DNA from: Trichomonas tenax
Taxonomy: Eukaryota; Parabasalia; Trichomonadida; Trichomonadidae
Assembly: GCA_023091735.1 (NCBI GenBank)
Contig: JALKBU010000528.1
Location: 1-35,242, forward strand
Length of the DNA: 35,242 bases
Direction of reading: 5' to 3'
The position numbers were made by a program, and so were the translations under genes. The notes below the pieces were generated by a model. It was not told the DNA's origin. It saw nothing but the letters and a program-made list of their open reading frames with translations, and did no database searches. Of the stretch, positions 1-8,616 are shown one piece after another (the stretch's first letter is position 1; each line of letters opens with the position of its first letter).

Positions 1-817
1 TAATATTGAATCGTTCAGACTGTCGGAAATCAAACGTTAAATCCTTCAAATATGAGGTCAATACATCATAAATGATTACATCGACGCATTTACAAATTTT
101 GGCAACTAACCCCCAATATATACTACTATGTGATCTTGTAATATAGATTAACGCAATGATCAGTATATATTGTACGTATCTAATGTATTTAAATTTTATA
201 CATAATTTTCATGTTTGCTAGAATCAGAAGTCGATAATTTGTATAAAAAAATAAAATCAAAAACGAGTAATTTATAGCACAACCTCTCCAGAATTGTGAA
301 TATCTGGAGAATTTGTACCAGAAATTGATCGTTTTTGATGATATTTAATAATAGATAATTAGAGATCGTAGATAGCTTCATTTATCTAATAGAATGGCAA
401 ACTGATGTTCATGGATTATCTGTCATACGGTATATCCTGAAGCCATCTATATAGGAAAGCATGTTTGGAACAAATTTATGAGCCATGTTTTTGACAATTA
501 TATTTGGTTTTTTGATGACTTATATTATACATCGAAAATGCCTTTGTTTGAATTATAAATTTTCTCTTAATTAAGTGTGTGAAGCTCTAAAATCATAATT
601 TTTAGAATTTTTTTGAAAATAATTTCACACATTATTAATCGAATTATTTTTTTTTATGTTTTCCTTTTGGAGTCGTGCTCAACTTGTGGCAATCTACATA
701 TTTCTTTTTCTTTTTTTTGATTTGCTCAAAATGAGCAGAACATGGGGGAAATAAAAAAGGGTTTTAATGCATCTTTGCAGACAAAGCTACAAAGTTTTTT
801 CAATATTTTTATTTTTG
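1..817. other. Intergenic AT-rich stretch with no gene seen
   Basis: AT-rich sequence with homopolymer runs. Only short open frames occur, none with an initiator or recognisable protein. Around 721-738 there is a small inverted motif (TGCTCA then TGAGCA). A similar GCTC/GAGC pair occurs near 818-832, just past the 3' end of the first minus-strand gene. Confidence 0.6.
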
Positions 818-923
818 CTCGCAATGAGCTAATTTTAAAAAGGTTGCCATTGCCTAAAATCGCAAATTTGGTCTGCAATACAAAGTATCGCAAATCCGAG
901 GATGGCAACAAAAAGATTAATAT
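818..923. repeat. Duplicated 3' flank, copy 1 (partner at 1693-1806)
   Basis: The roughly 105 bases at the end of and behind the minus-strand gene ending at 917 match the bases behind its paralogue at 1693-1806. Shared blocks include AAAAAGGTTGCCATTGC and the surroundings of GATGGCAACAAA. With the duplicated promoter this shows that the whole transcription unit, not only the coding part, was duplicated in tandem. Conservation of a 3' flank may reflect recency or a 3'-UTR role. Confidence 0.75.
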
Positions 924-1339
924 AAAGCCTCAAAACTGTTCGAGTCTATATAATCCTGTTGGCCCCAAAATTGTTCGGTATCGGATGATGTAGCATTCGG
1001 TTGGATATCAAATGAAAAGAAGTCATTTAATGTTACAGGGTCCGGATTGCAAACATATTGTTGGGCGTTCGGTTGGCAATTAAATGGGTGGTTGGGATTT
1101 GAATAATCAGGTGTTGGAACGGGGGCTGGAATGACCTGTATAGGCTGTTGAACATACTGTTTCTGAACAGGTTTGGGTTTAAGTCCACAAACATGGGAAA
1201 TAATTTCTTTGAATTCGTCATCGGATTTGAAGGGTATACGATGTTGTTTTTTATTGCTACAATTGTAAATCACGGCGACGTTCTTTCCGTTGGGGAGGCA
1301 GATCTTTGAGACGCTGAAGGATGGGCTTGGCTTCGGCAT
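917..1339 (-). CDS. Hypothetical protein, tandem paralogue 1 (N-terminal ~50-residue shared domain)
   Basis: A 140-residue protein that I do not recognise. The first ~50 residues align with those of the gene at 1811-2263: both begin M(P/A)KP.P.F.VSKIC.P.GKN.A, then K...R..F.S..EF..I. The remainder is rich in Pro, Gln and Asn, with motifs such as PAPVPTP, and looks disordered. No signal peptide or membrane segment is visible. The short basic domain joined to a low-complexity tail would suit a nucleic-acid or protein-binding adaptor, but that is a guess. The ATG lies 14 bases behind a TCATTAT initiator identical to that of the paralogue, which supports the start. The two genes diverge strongly after residue 50, so duplication is old or the tail evolves fast. 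Confidence 0.75.
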   Translation of the reverse strand: MPKPSPSFSVSKICLPNGKNVAVIYNCSNKKQHRIPFKSDDEFKEIISHVCGLKPKPVQKQYVQQPIQVIPAPVPTPDYSNPNHPFNCQPNAQQYVCNPDPVTLNDFFSFDIQPNATSSDTEQFWGQQDYIDSNSFEALY

Positions 1340-1692
1340 GCAACAAAAATAATGACAAAACCGCCATGATTTTACATTTATAAAATTTTGAAATTTTCAC
1401 AATTTGTTTCCATTTTGCTGAAATATACCGAAGGACTGAGGAGGGCTACCATTTGGTGTATTTCAGCAAGTCATGAGAGTACAATCTTCAAAAATACCAA
1501 AATTGATATGTGTTCGGGAGGACATTTCTTGTTTGTACTTTGGTGAAGGAACTGTTCGCATTGATTTATATTATTAGAAAAATTTGGATTGGATAAATTT
1601 TAACTAAGGATTTGTCGGATGATATGGAAAAAGTATCTGATTTATCTTTCCAGATAGCTAGAAAGTTTTATATTATTTTTTTATTTTTAAAG
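1340..1692. other. Spacer between the tandem paralogues
   Basis: Contains the upstream region of the first gene and AT-rich filler. I see no coding or RNA gene. Confidence 0.5.
1349..1355 (-). promoter_or_regulatory. Initiator (Inr) of the gene at 917-1339
   Basis: On the minus strand TCATTAT inside GTTTTGTCATTATTTTTG, matching the parabasalid Inr TCA(+1)YW. Predicted transcription start at 1353, giving a 14-base leader. The same block precedes the paralogue. Confidence 0.7.
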
Positions 1693-1806
1693 AAACGACT
1701 CGTAATGAGCCAATTTCAAAAAGGTTGCCATTGCTTATAAAAGCAATATGGTTTGAAATATAAAGTATCCCAAATCCAAAGATGGCAACAAATAAATTGA
1801 TCTGAT
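1693..1806. repeat. Duplicated 3' flank, copy 2 (partner at 818-923)
   Basis: Second copy of the conserved segment behind the paralogous genes. It keeps AAAAAGGTTGCCATTGC and GATGGCAACAAAT and differs from copy 1 at scattered bases and small indels. Confidence 0.75.
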
Positions 1807-1810
1807 TATG

Positions 1811-2263
1811 TCATAACAAATTCAATGAAAAATCGAATTCTTTTTCCCAAGATAAATCAACGCAATCATTGATTTCAAATAGAGCTTGATTTGAGCTCTC
1901 TTCAACAACTTCTGAAATTGCCGAGATAATTCCAGAAAAAACCTGAGCTTGCACAGGTGGATTCGGATAAGTTGAGAACGGAGCAAAACTATCAGGATCA
2001 ACGAAATCGCTGAACTGTTCGTATTCTGGGGATGATCGAACAATTGGAGACACTGACTGTAGAATCGCTCGAGTAAAACGAGTGGCGTGTTTTACTCTTG
2101 GAAAGCTCAAAGAATATTTGTTAACGATCGATTGAAATTCTTCCTCTGATGAGAAAAGAACTCGCTCGGTTTTGCCGGTTTTGTCGTCGACAAATATAGC
2201 AGCATTCTTGCCGTCTGGGCGGCAGATTTTGGATACTCTGAAGATGGGCCTTGGTTTTGCCAT
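1811..2263 (-). CDS. Hypothetical protein, tandem paralogue 2
   Basis: A 150-residue protein of unknown function, paralogous to the gene at 917-1339. Residues 1-50 share the KP.P.F.VSKIC.P.GKN.A signature, a KxxR..FxSxxEFxxI block and basic character. The second half differs: it is acidic (VVEESS, ENDCVDLSWEKEFDF-like stretches) rather than Pro/Gln-rich. A short positively charged N-terminal module with an acidic C-terminal tail is seen in many transcription-related proteins, but nothing here proves that role. The ATG follows a TCATTAT initiator by 14 bases. A cluster of TTTACATGTCA-like motifs lies 180-400 bases upstream. Confidence 0.75.
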   Translation of the reverse strand: MAKPRPIFRVSKICRPDGKNAAIFVDDKTGKTERVLFSSEEEFQSIVNKYSLSFPRVKHATRFTRAILQSVSPIVRSSPEYEQFSDFVDPDSFAPFSTYPNPPVQAQVFSGIISAISEVVEESSNQALFEINDCVDLSWEKEFDFSLNLL

Positions 2264-2272
2264 GCTACAAAA

Positions 2273-2279
2273 ATAATGA
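2273..2279 (-). promoter_or_regulatory. Initiator (Inr) of the gene at 1811-2263
   Basis: Minus-strand TCATTAT in the block GTTTTGTCATTATTTTTG, the same as in front of the first paralogue. Predicted start of transcription at 2277, leader 14 bases. Confidence 0.7.
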
Positions 2280-2445
2280 CAAAACTGAAAAAATCGTTAA
2301 TAAGTTTTTGAGAGGAAGTCATGAATTAGAAATTTTCATCAAAATCTGAATACGCACCAATATTTCAACACATGTAATAAAAATTCCCCACACTAGTGTC
2401 AACTTTTTTGAATAGGGTGACATGTTTATGGAAAAAAGTGATTAC

Positions 2446-2667
2446 TTTACTTGTCATTTTTAATTGAAAATTCCAACTTTACATAGCATTTTACATTTTT
2501 TATGTTCTGAAAAGAACATTTTACATGTCATATATGAATGGATAAAATACTTACATGTCATTTTGTTATTTTTACTCACACATCATATTTTAGAAGATAT
2601 TTTAACAAATTTCGTTTTAAATTTATTTTACATGACAGTTTTTAAGTTCTGTGAAATTTACATGTCA
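2446..2667. repeat. Cluster of TTTACATGTCA-like motifs at about 30-base spacing
   Basis: Motif starts: 2446 (TTTACTTGTCA), 2478 (TTTACATAGCA), 2490 (TTTACAT only), 2520 (TTTACATGTCA), 2550 (CTTACATGTCA), 2627 (TTTACATGACA), 2657 (TTTACATGTCA). Several intervals are 30-32 bases, close to three helical turns. The sequence between is AT-rich and not conserved. An apparent 71-codon ORF over the cluster (2464-2679) looks non-coding. The motif also occurs near 14080, 15112, 15167, 22541, 28206-28244 and 34562. Confidence 0.65.
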
Positions 2668-3599
2668 TTATACTTTTAAGGTTTATTTCGTTTTTTCTTT
2701 GTGACTACGAAAGTGCATTTTCTGCAAAGATTCGGACTTCATTAATGTTTAATAGCATCAAACTAAATAGTGTAAATGAATATTTTGATGACGAATCATA
2801 TCATTATTCCGAATTTAATAGAGAATATTGATGATCGTAAAACAGTTGTACATAATAATACCTTTGATACGATTCTCTGTACTGATTCCTTTGTTGAGCA
2901 TAGTTCCTTTTGATTTATAGCCTGCATTTTATATAACAGTTAATTTTATTATGAGAGCTAAAGCTCGAGAGCCTAGAATTTTGCTCCTGAGAGATTGGCT
3001 ATTTATTAATTAACCTCTCGTTCGATTTATCCAAAAATATCATTTTGTAGTTTATGATTAGAAGATGAAACTAATTCTATATTATAAATATACTGTTGCT
3101 ATTTATTATAATATCAAAGAACCCGGTGCCAAATGATGAAATCGAATGTTTTCATTAATTAGCTCGAAAACGATATTCGCTCACAGTGTTGTCTATAAAC
3201 ACGATTTTTCTCTTCGCTCCGGTGTCCTTCGGCAATATTATCATACTAAAACCTCGATCAAAAGCCTTTATCGTTGATATCGAAATTCAATTTCGTTAAG
3301 AATCCGAAATAAGACTGATCAAAGCTTTCCAAATTTATACATGAGTAACACGTAGTTAGAATTTCATATACAATTATTCATTATTGTATAAACTTCTAAT
3401 TTCAAAATGTCGATTTACAAGTTTGAATGCATTTTATTTAGTGAAATGCAATATATTGTCTTTGCAACCAATCCTGCATAAAATGAGCTTATGAATTTAA
3501 TCAATAAATAAATAGCAAAATATTTACTTTAAATAACAGGATAATTATTCTCGTAACACCTCATACATATCATCTCTTGCATCACAGTTTGCTTCTTTT
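2668..3599. other. Intergenic AT-rich stretch
   Basis: No convincing gene. On the minus strand around 2790-2925 all three frames are open for 30-45 codons, which cannot be resolved into one protein. Near 2945-3020 there are small GAGAGC/GCTCTC-type inverted motifs of unclear meaning. Confidence 0.45.
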
Positions 3600-3833
3600 T
3601 TAAAAAATAAACACAAAAGGACTTAGATCTTGATTCAAAATATACTTCAGTAATATTGTAGAGCAGCCATTGATGAATACATCTATGGGATTTTTTTGAT
3701 TTTAAATAAAAACAGTTGCTGTGGGATCTTCATCATATTCATCGTTCATATAGTATTTAGATGTTTCTTCGAAGCTAGCTGGCCTATTAATACGAATCTT
3801 AACAGGGTGCAGCACATTTTCTTCCTGTTGCAT
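3600..3833 (-). pseudogene. Small decayed gene with intact initiator and one in-frame stop
   Basis: Read on the minus strand from the ATG at 3833, the frame runs 43 codons (starting MQQEENVLHPVKIRINRP), meets TAA at 3702-3704, and then stays open for another 33 codons to a second TAA at 3600-3602. Both halves have protein-like composition: charged first, then hydrophobic with NGCSTILLKYIL. A further open piece (KEANCDARDDMYEVLRE) follows just downstream in another frame. The ATG sits 7 bases behind a minus-strand TCATTAT initiator, as in live genes here. This is best read as a recent pseudogene of a protein I cannot name. A genuine 43-residue protein is the alternative. Confidence 0.5.
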
Positions 3834-3835
3834 CT

Positions 3836-3842
3836 ATAATGA
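3836..3842 (-). promoter_or_regulatory. Initiator (Inr) in front of the small pseudogene
   Basis: Minus-strand TCATTAT within GGCTCATTATAG. Transcription start expected at 3840, 7 bases before the ATG. It may still be active although the frame behind it is broken. Confidence 0.5.
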
Positions 3843-4761
3843 GCCTGTCAGAAATACGTTTTTTGGAATGATCCGTTACATTGTTTTGTGCCAATTTGTT
3901 AGTTGAATATAATATTGTATAACAGTTTGATATCGGAAAAACTTGAAATTAATGCAGATTATCAATAAAAAATAATATTGAAATTTCAAAAAAGGTTTTT
4001 TTTTGTTTTCATGAATACCAATAATATCGAATATTGCGTTAATAATGAATGGCAGTATTGCTTTAGAGACTTGCACTTCAATGTATATCATAGAAATGAA
4101 AGATCTCAGAATTAGCATGCAACAATAGTATATTAGAATGTGTTATTCAGTCTATACTAGTATATCCTGATGTGTTGGCGATCCTTCACTTGAAAAGAAC
4201 AATATTATCTGGATATAATGAATCATTTATGATATTTCTAAAAACTAGATTGGCACATTAATGCTAAAGTATTAATGGTGTCTTTTTGGCGATTTATTTT
4301 TTTGGAAAAATCTGTACAGATTGCATAGACATAACAACTTATTTGTCTTAGGGTCCGCTCCGGCCAAATAAGGATCTATCGTCGCAAAATAGAATTTTTA
4401 TTTTTGTTTTAGATACAAATCCGGGTTTAATATGCAAATATTTAAAATCTCAAATTTTTTGTAGTATTCTGGAGAAAGTCTTGAAATGTGAGAGACTAAT
4501 GAACAGGGCAATTAAATTTTTATACCGAAAGTCGGCGAAACTCGTTTTTTAACTCACTGGATTAACTTTTTGCGAAGTTATTGAACAACAATGTACAAAA
4601 TGCTGTTGTGCATGATATATTAAAGAATTAGCTAACAAAGTATATATTTCATTAAAATATTAGGTATATCTTGCATCAAAAACATTGATTTGCCATGATG
4701 TGCTTTACTCATTATAATATATTATATTCCCATTATATAGCATTTTTATAACGTAAAATAT
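3843..4761. other. Intergenic AT-rich stretch
   Basis: An 80-codon minus-strand open frame at 3876-4118 is hydrophobic and lacks an initiator, so I do not call it. A short GC-richer patch lies near 4350-4375 (GGTCCGCTCCGGCC). Nothing else supportable. Confidence 0.45.
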
Positions 4762-5013
4762 GTTGTTGTCGATGATAAATAGGTAAATCTAATCACAAAT
4801 ATGCTTTTTAGCTTTTTTTTTCCAAAAAAGTATTCCAAGTGTTCACACACAAGCTCTGTGTGTTATTCTTCTCAATTTAATAAACTTTTCAAATTTAGCC
4901 GCTCAAAAAAGAATCATCATTATTTTTGGGAGGATAACACACAGAGCTTAGAGCACTTTTTTTCCAAAAAAGCATATTTGTGATTAGATTTACCTATTTA
5001 TCGTTATCAACAA
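4762..5013. mobile_element. ~250-bp inverted-repeat (MITE-like) element
   Basis: The two ends are reverse complements. The left arm, from about 4762, contains GATAAATAGGTAAATCTAATC and CACAAATATGCTTTTT. The right arm, ending near 5013, contains the exact complement of these blocks. Complementarity continues inward with interruptions: CCAAAAAAGTATTCC near the left, and AAGCTCTGTGTGTTAT near 4850 against ATAACACACAGAGCTT near 4934. The middle is AT-rich and noncoding. Size and structure fit a nonautonomous foldback/MITE, or the stem of a long hairpin RNA. No clear target-site duplication could be fixed by eye. Confidence 0.7.
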
Positions 5014-5016
5014 AAT

Positions 5017-5229
5017 TCAGAAAAAATACTCGAAATTCATTGCTTCTAAGTAGTCATGGCCAACTGTATAAGTCAGCTCATTTTTGATAGTTTTTATTGT
5101 GAACTGCTTACCATCAACTCTCAGACCAGGGTTACTCTCTCCCTCTTTGCCCATATGATCCAACACATCATTCATTTTCTTTTTTAGGCGCGCTTATTTA
5201 AGGTGCCACTCTTGCTTTGTCTTGGGCAT
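5017..5229 (-). pseudogene. Broken short ORF beside the inverted-repeat element
   Basis: Minus-strand frame of 71 codons from the ATG at 5229 (MPKTKQEWHLK) with one in-frame TAA at codon 12. It then continues open through MNDVLDHMGKEGESNPGLRV to TGA at 5017. The internal ATG at 5175 would give 52 residues. Composition and codon use look like real protein, ending VGHDYLEAMNFEYFF. A possible TCATT initiator abuts the first ATG. The GESNP...LEAMNFE pattern faintly recalls PUB-type domains, but I would not name it. Likely a remnant; a functional 52-residue protein is possible. It begins 4 bases from the neighbouring element, whose insertion may have truncated the gene. Confidence 0.45.
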
Positions 5230-5258
5230 AATGATTTTTGCGCCAAAATTAATTTCGC

Positions 5259-5269
5259 GGGGGGGGGGG
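5259..5269 (+). repeat. G11 homopolymer tract
   Basis: Eleven consecutive G residues in otherwise AT-rich DNA, preceded by CGC. It lies about 30 bases upstream of the start of the minus-strand ORF at 5017-5229. Such tracts are prone to slippage; an assembly or sequencing length error is also possible. Confidence 0.85.
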
Positions 5270-5473
5270 ATCATAACATATATTATCTAAAAAGCATTTT
5301 GTATTTTCAATTTTCGCGGCAAAATATAGGCTCAGTGATATATGATCTACATTAGTGACGAAAAATGAGCAAAAATCTTGAATGTCCAATACAAAAGTTT
5401 GTTGCAAAAGGATGTTTCAAAACCAAAAAAAATCATAACATATATGATCTAATAAGCATAATGTATTTTCAAT
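5270..5473 (+). repeat. Pair of 42-base direct repeats (5270-5311 and 5432-5473)
   Basis: Both units begin ATCATAACATATAT, contain ATCTAA.AAGCAT and end TGTATTTTCAAT, with only a few differences. They are 162 bases apart, and the interval contains AAAATTTTCGCGGC-like sequence. They may be the ends of a small decayed insertion or a local duplication. Confidence 0.75.
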
Positions 5474-6126
5474 AGTTGAGTCTAAGCATTCAATTTTTAA
5501 AAATTTGCACTCTTGCAACTCTTTTTAGAAACGATTATGTTGCTCCACACTTCACTAATAGTACATGCATACAAAGATGTTCATATTTACCATAGTAAAT
5601 ATTATATAAATCTCCTCAGATGAGAAAATAAAATTTCTAAATATTTTTTATGTTAGTTTATTTCTAATATCTCTCTATTATTTTGTAGATAATCAAGTAT
5701 AGGATCGCTAGCAGGAATTGCGAGTTATAAAAATCGAAATTGAAGGACGACATATGATTTTTTTCGAAAATAAAGGCACAAATTTATCCAAAACCTCTGT
5801 CTTCTGACCCAATATTGGATTTTTAGGAAAATAATATGCATGCAATCATTCGATTATACAAACAAAAGCTAACTATAGATAGATAAGCAGAAAAATTAAG
5901 TTTCGAATAAAATTAAATTTGATGATCAGATTTTAAAACTCTTCATTTTATTGTATTAATGATGCCAAATGATAGTGCATGAAGTGTACTTACCAAGTAT
6001 ACATTTATTATTGATTGAATCATACAGCATTGCTGTATCGACTGCGATTAATGCACCCGTGAAAATAAACGGTTGCGCCATCCCTTAAACCTCAGTTTTA
6101 AAGACGTTAGACCCCAAATTTCAAAA
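5474..6126. other. Region upstream of the prominin-like gene
   Basis: AT-rich, no gene seen. The last ~55 bases before 6127 are open in frame with the gene but start only with TTG. A weak initiator-like CTCAGTTTT lies near 6090. I see no strong TCAYW motif close to the ATG. Confidence 0.4.
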
Positions 6127-8616
6127 ATGATGTTTTTCGCTCTTTTTGCGTTCTCTCTTGCAGATAATTTCACGTTTCCCAGCAAAATTCCGGATCTCAA
6201 AGGCGTTGGGTACCTCTGGATTAGGAGTTTTAGAAGTTTACTTAAGAAATACAACGGAAAGCAAATTGGCAATTTCAATCTCGTCACATACACCGACTTA
6301 GGCAATCTAATTGTCAACTTGCTCAACGACTCACTGCCAAATAAGTACGATACCGCAGAAATGATCAAAAATTTCACAGCACCGCTTATAGACAACGTAA
6401 CTTTCGATGAAATGACCTCAGCAGAGCCTGAATTCAGTATTGAAATACCAGACATTATGGGAGCTTTCATGAATAATTCTGCAAAAGAATTTTATGACCC
6501 AGACTTTCAGTCTACAAAGACAATTTTTAACGTCGGCGCCGGAATTATCGCTTTCTCCATTGTTATTATTGTTATTGCCGTCCTTCTCATCTTATTTTAC
6601 ATTCTTCAGATGTGTTTGTGCTGTTGTTGTTGCAAACCAATGGAGAACTCGAAACCAGGCACCTGCCTGTGCATCACTTTCCACATCGGAACGGTTTTCT
6701 TGGTCGCTTCAATCGTATTCGCTGCTTTCACATTTCCATCGATTCTCGATGTCTCAAACAAGATGCTTAACTCGAAGCCCGCTTACTGCAAGATTTACGA
6801 TAGTTTATTTAGCTCTCTTTACGAATTAGCTGGTGCTGCAACCGAATTCACGAATTCGATCCCACCGTCGTTAAACACAACAGGCAACAACTTCTACAAT
6901 GCTTTCAACGAGTTACTCAACCGGTTAGATGCAGACATTCGGAAAAGTGTGGAGTTTATTGAAAATACAGGCGAAAATCAAACAAAGATCAACGTCTTCG
7001 CTCAATTTATATACTCTGGAGCGGAAATATACAAACAAGTCAAAAAAATTAATGATGCACTCGAAGCCAAAGGCCAAAATAAAGTAGATTTTGAAAAAAA
7101 GGCCCAAGATCTACTGAACAATACAAGAGAAGCACTTCGTTCTGCAGCAGCGAACCTCGGTCCATTTAGATCATCAATCGCAACATTTAGAGATTTCTTA
7201 CTTAACACTTCTGCTGATCTCACGGAATCTCTTAATTTCCAAAAAGTCTATGCCAAAGAGCTTGATGAATACCGTAGGAGGGGCAACTGTTCTAATTTAT
7301 CTCGTTATGATCCTGAAGTAAATTCAGCTCTCGAAAATATAACAGGATATCATCAACAGCTCAACATATACGGCATCATTGTTGTCGTTTTCATCATCAC
7401 TGTTGCTTTATTCGCTGCAATTATTTATACAGCTTTAATCACGCGTCATTCTAAACGCAGCCGTTGCTGTGCATCGTCGAGTGAAGTTTTCGCCCTAATT
7501 TACACCATTATCCTCCTTGTACTTGGTATTGCATCTACTGCTATAGGCGTTGTTTCGATGATGATAACGATTGATTTTGATAAAACACTTGCATCAACTG
7601 GACGCGGTTTTAGGTCTCTTTTCAAGAACGGAACAATCGCAATCCCAGATCTAGACGTATCACTCAAAGTTTCGAATTATTCACTCAATCTCAAATTGTT
7701 CGGATATAAATACGAAATTCCTGAAGATTTTAATCCTTTAGGCTCGCTGCTTTATTACACGAATACTTCGGCAGGTATTGGTACAGCACTCGATGCAAAT
7801 AATGTGTTCGCTATTAGCAAGCTTATTGAATACTTGTCAAGATTTAGAAACGAATCTAATTACCAATTCGAGTTAGTGATGCAAAAAATTTTCACTTCGG
7901 AAATAAAGCCACAGAAAGACAAGTACTTCCCAGAAAACGGTCTTGTTATAGATGGCTTTGACATCTCTGATATGGTACAAAAAATGGAGGAAAATGCACA
8001 AGGTGATCAAGATATTTTGACAGAAGTTGAAACACTCAAAACAATGCTTACTAGTACAGGCCCTGATGGGGTTTATCTCCCAGTTTATGCAGAAACTAAG
8101 AAGACCATTAGCGCTCTTTTACTTGATGCATACACCACAAACTTCTTAGCACCTGATGGCAAATACCAATCAAACATGTACGAAAAGGTTAATGAATCAT
8201 TTGATGCATTGCAAAAGGCTGTTATAAGAATCGCAGAGAACCTTGGTAATTGCCTGGACTACTTCAAAGCAAGTACTTTATCGGGCCCAGCATTCTTCGC
8301 TCTGGAGCTTATCGGAAAGGATGTTGGCTACGTCGGCAACTTCATAACTATAAGCGCTATCTGCTCCATGCTTGGATACTTCTTCTATGCATTCATGATA
8401 TGGATCAGAAGGAGAGGTATGTTCACGCTTGAAGAACTTCGTGCGTATAATAACAGGAAGATGAGCTTCAACGAGAATGGTGAGAAACCTCCACTAGAGG
8501 AGTCTGCATCCAGCGACTTCTCAGATAGTGTGTTTTACATGGGCGGAAGAACAGGCAAAGATGAAAAGAAGCAGGAAGACACTCAAGAGAATCTTTCCAC
8601 TTTCTGGCTTCACTAA
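6127..8616 (+). CDS. Prominin (CD133)-like pentaspan membrane glycoprotein
   Basis: 829 residues from the ATG at 6127. This start gives a signal peptide (MMFFALFAFSLA, then DNFTF); the frame extends upstream only through a TTG. The layout is that of prominins: extracellular N-terminus, TM1 at ~139-164, a Cys run (CLCCCCC, ~163-169), TM2 ~183-205, a large extracellular loop with many N-glycosylation sequons, TM3 ~414-438, TM4 ~453-480, a second large loop, TM5 ~736-760, and a ~70-residue acidic, Ser-rich cytosolic tail. Prominins bind cholesterol and mark or stabilise plasma-membrane protrusions. Here a role at flagellar or cell-surface protrusions is inference. The call rests on topology and the Cys-rich motif after TM1; tweety proteins are a less likely alternative. 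No defect seen. Confidence 0.8.
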   Translation: MMFFALFAFSLADNFTFPSKIPDLKGVGYLWIRSFRSLLKKYNGKQIGNFNLVTYTDLGNLIVNLLNDSLPNKYDTAEMIKNFTAPLIDNVTFDEMTSAEPEFSIEIPDIMGAFMNNSAKEFYDPDFQSTKTIFNVGAGIIAFSIVIIVIAVLLILFYILQMCLCCCCCKPMENSKPGTCLCITFHIGTVFLVASIVFAAFTFPSILDVSNKMLNSKPAYCKIYDSLFSSLYELAGAATEFTNSIPPSLNTTGNNFYNAFNELLNRLDADIRKSVEFIENTGENQTKINVFAQFIYSGAEIYKQVKKINDALEAKGQNKVDFEKKAQDLLNNTREALRSAAANLGPFRSSIATFRDFLLNTSADLTESLNFQKVYAKELDEYRRRGNCSNLSRYDPEVNSALENITGYHQQLNIYGIIVVVFIITVALFAAIIYTALITRHSKRSRCCASSSEVFALIYTIILLVLGIASTAIGVVSMMITIDFDKTLASTGRGFRSLFKNGTIAIPDLDVSLKVSNYSLNLKLFGYKYEIPEDFNPLGSLLYYTNTSAGIGTALDANNVFAISKLIEYLSRFRNESNYQFELVMQKIFTSEIKPQKDKYFPENGLVIDGFDISDMVQKMEENAQGDQDILTEVETLKTMLTSTGPDGVYLPVYAETKKTISALLLDAYTTNFLAPDGKYQSNMYEKVNESFDALQKAVIRIAENLGNCLDYFKASTLSGPAFFALELIGKDVGYVGNFITISAICSMLGYFFYAFMIWIRRRGMFTLEELRAYNNRKMSFNENGEKPPLEESASSDFSDSVFYMGGRTGKDEKKQEDTQENLSTFWLH

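Noticed and set aside
742..993. 83-codon plus-strand ORF
   Set aside because: It overlaps the conserved 3' flank and the end of the minus-strand paralogue. Similarity to the second flank is explained by the duplication.
2446..2667. CRISPR-like array because of ~30-base spacing
   Set aside because: Units are only 11 bases and imperfect, intervals vary, and the organism is eukaryotic.
2464..2679. 71-codon plus-strand ORF over the motif cluster
   Set aside because: Hydrophobic low-complexity translation made by repeated TTTACATGTCAT; no initiator.
2790..2925. Short minus-strand gene (starting MQAINQKELC) or a Tyr/Gln-rich peptide in another frame
   Set aside because: All three frames are open over the same bases, so none can be preferred; no clear start signal close by.
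3876..4118. 80-codon minus-strand ORF
   Set aside because: Composition is that of translated AT-rich DNA, and there is no initiator or relative.
6073..6126. 18-residue N-terminal extension of the prominin-like protein
   Set aside because: It would require a TTG start, while the ATG at 6127 gives a proper signal peptide.
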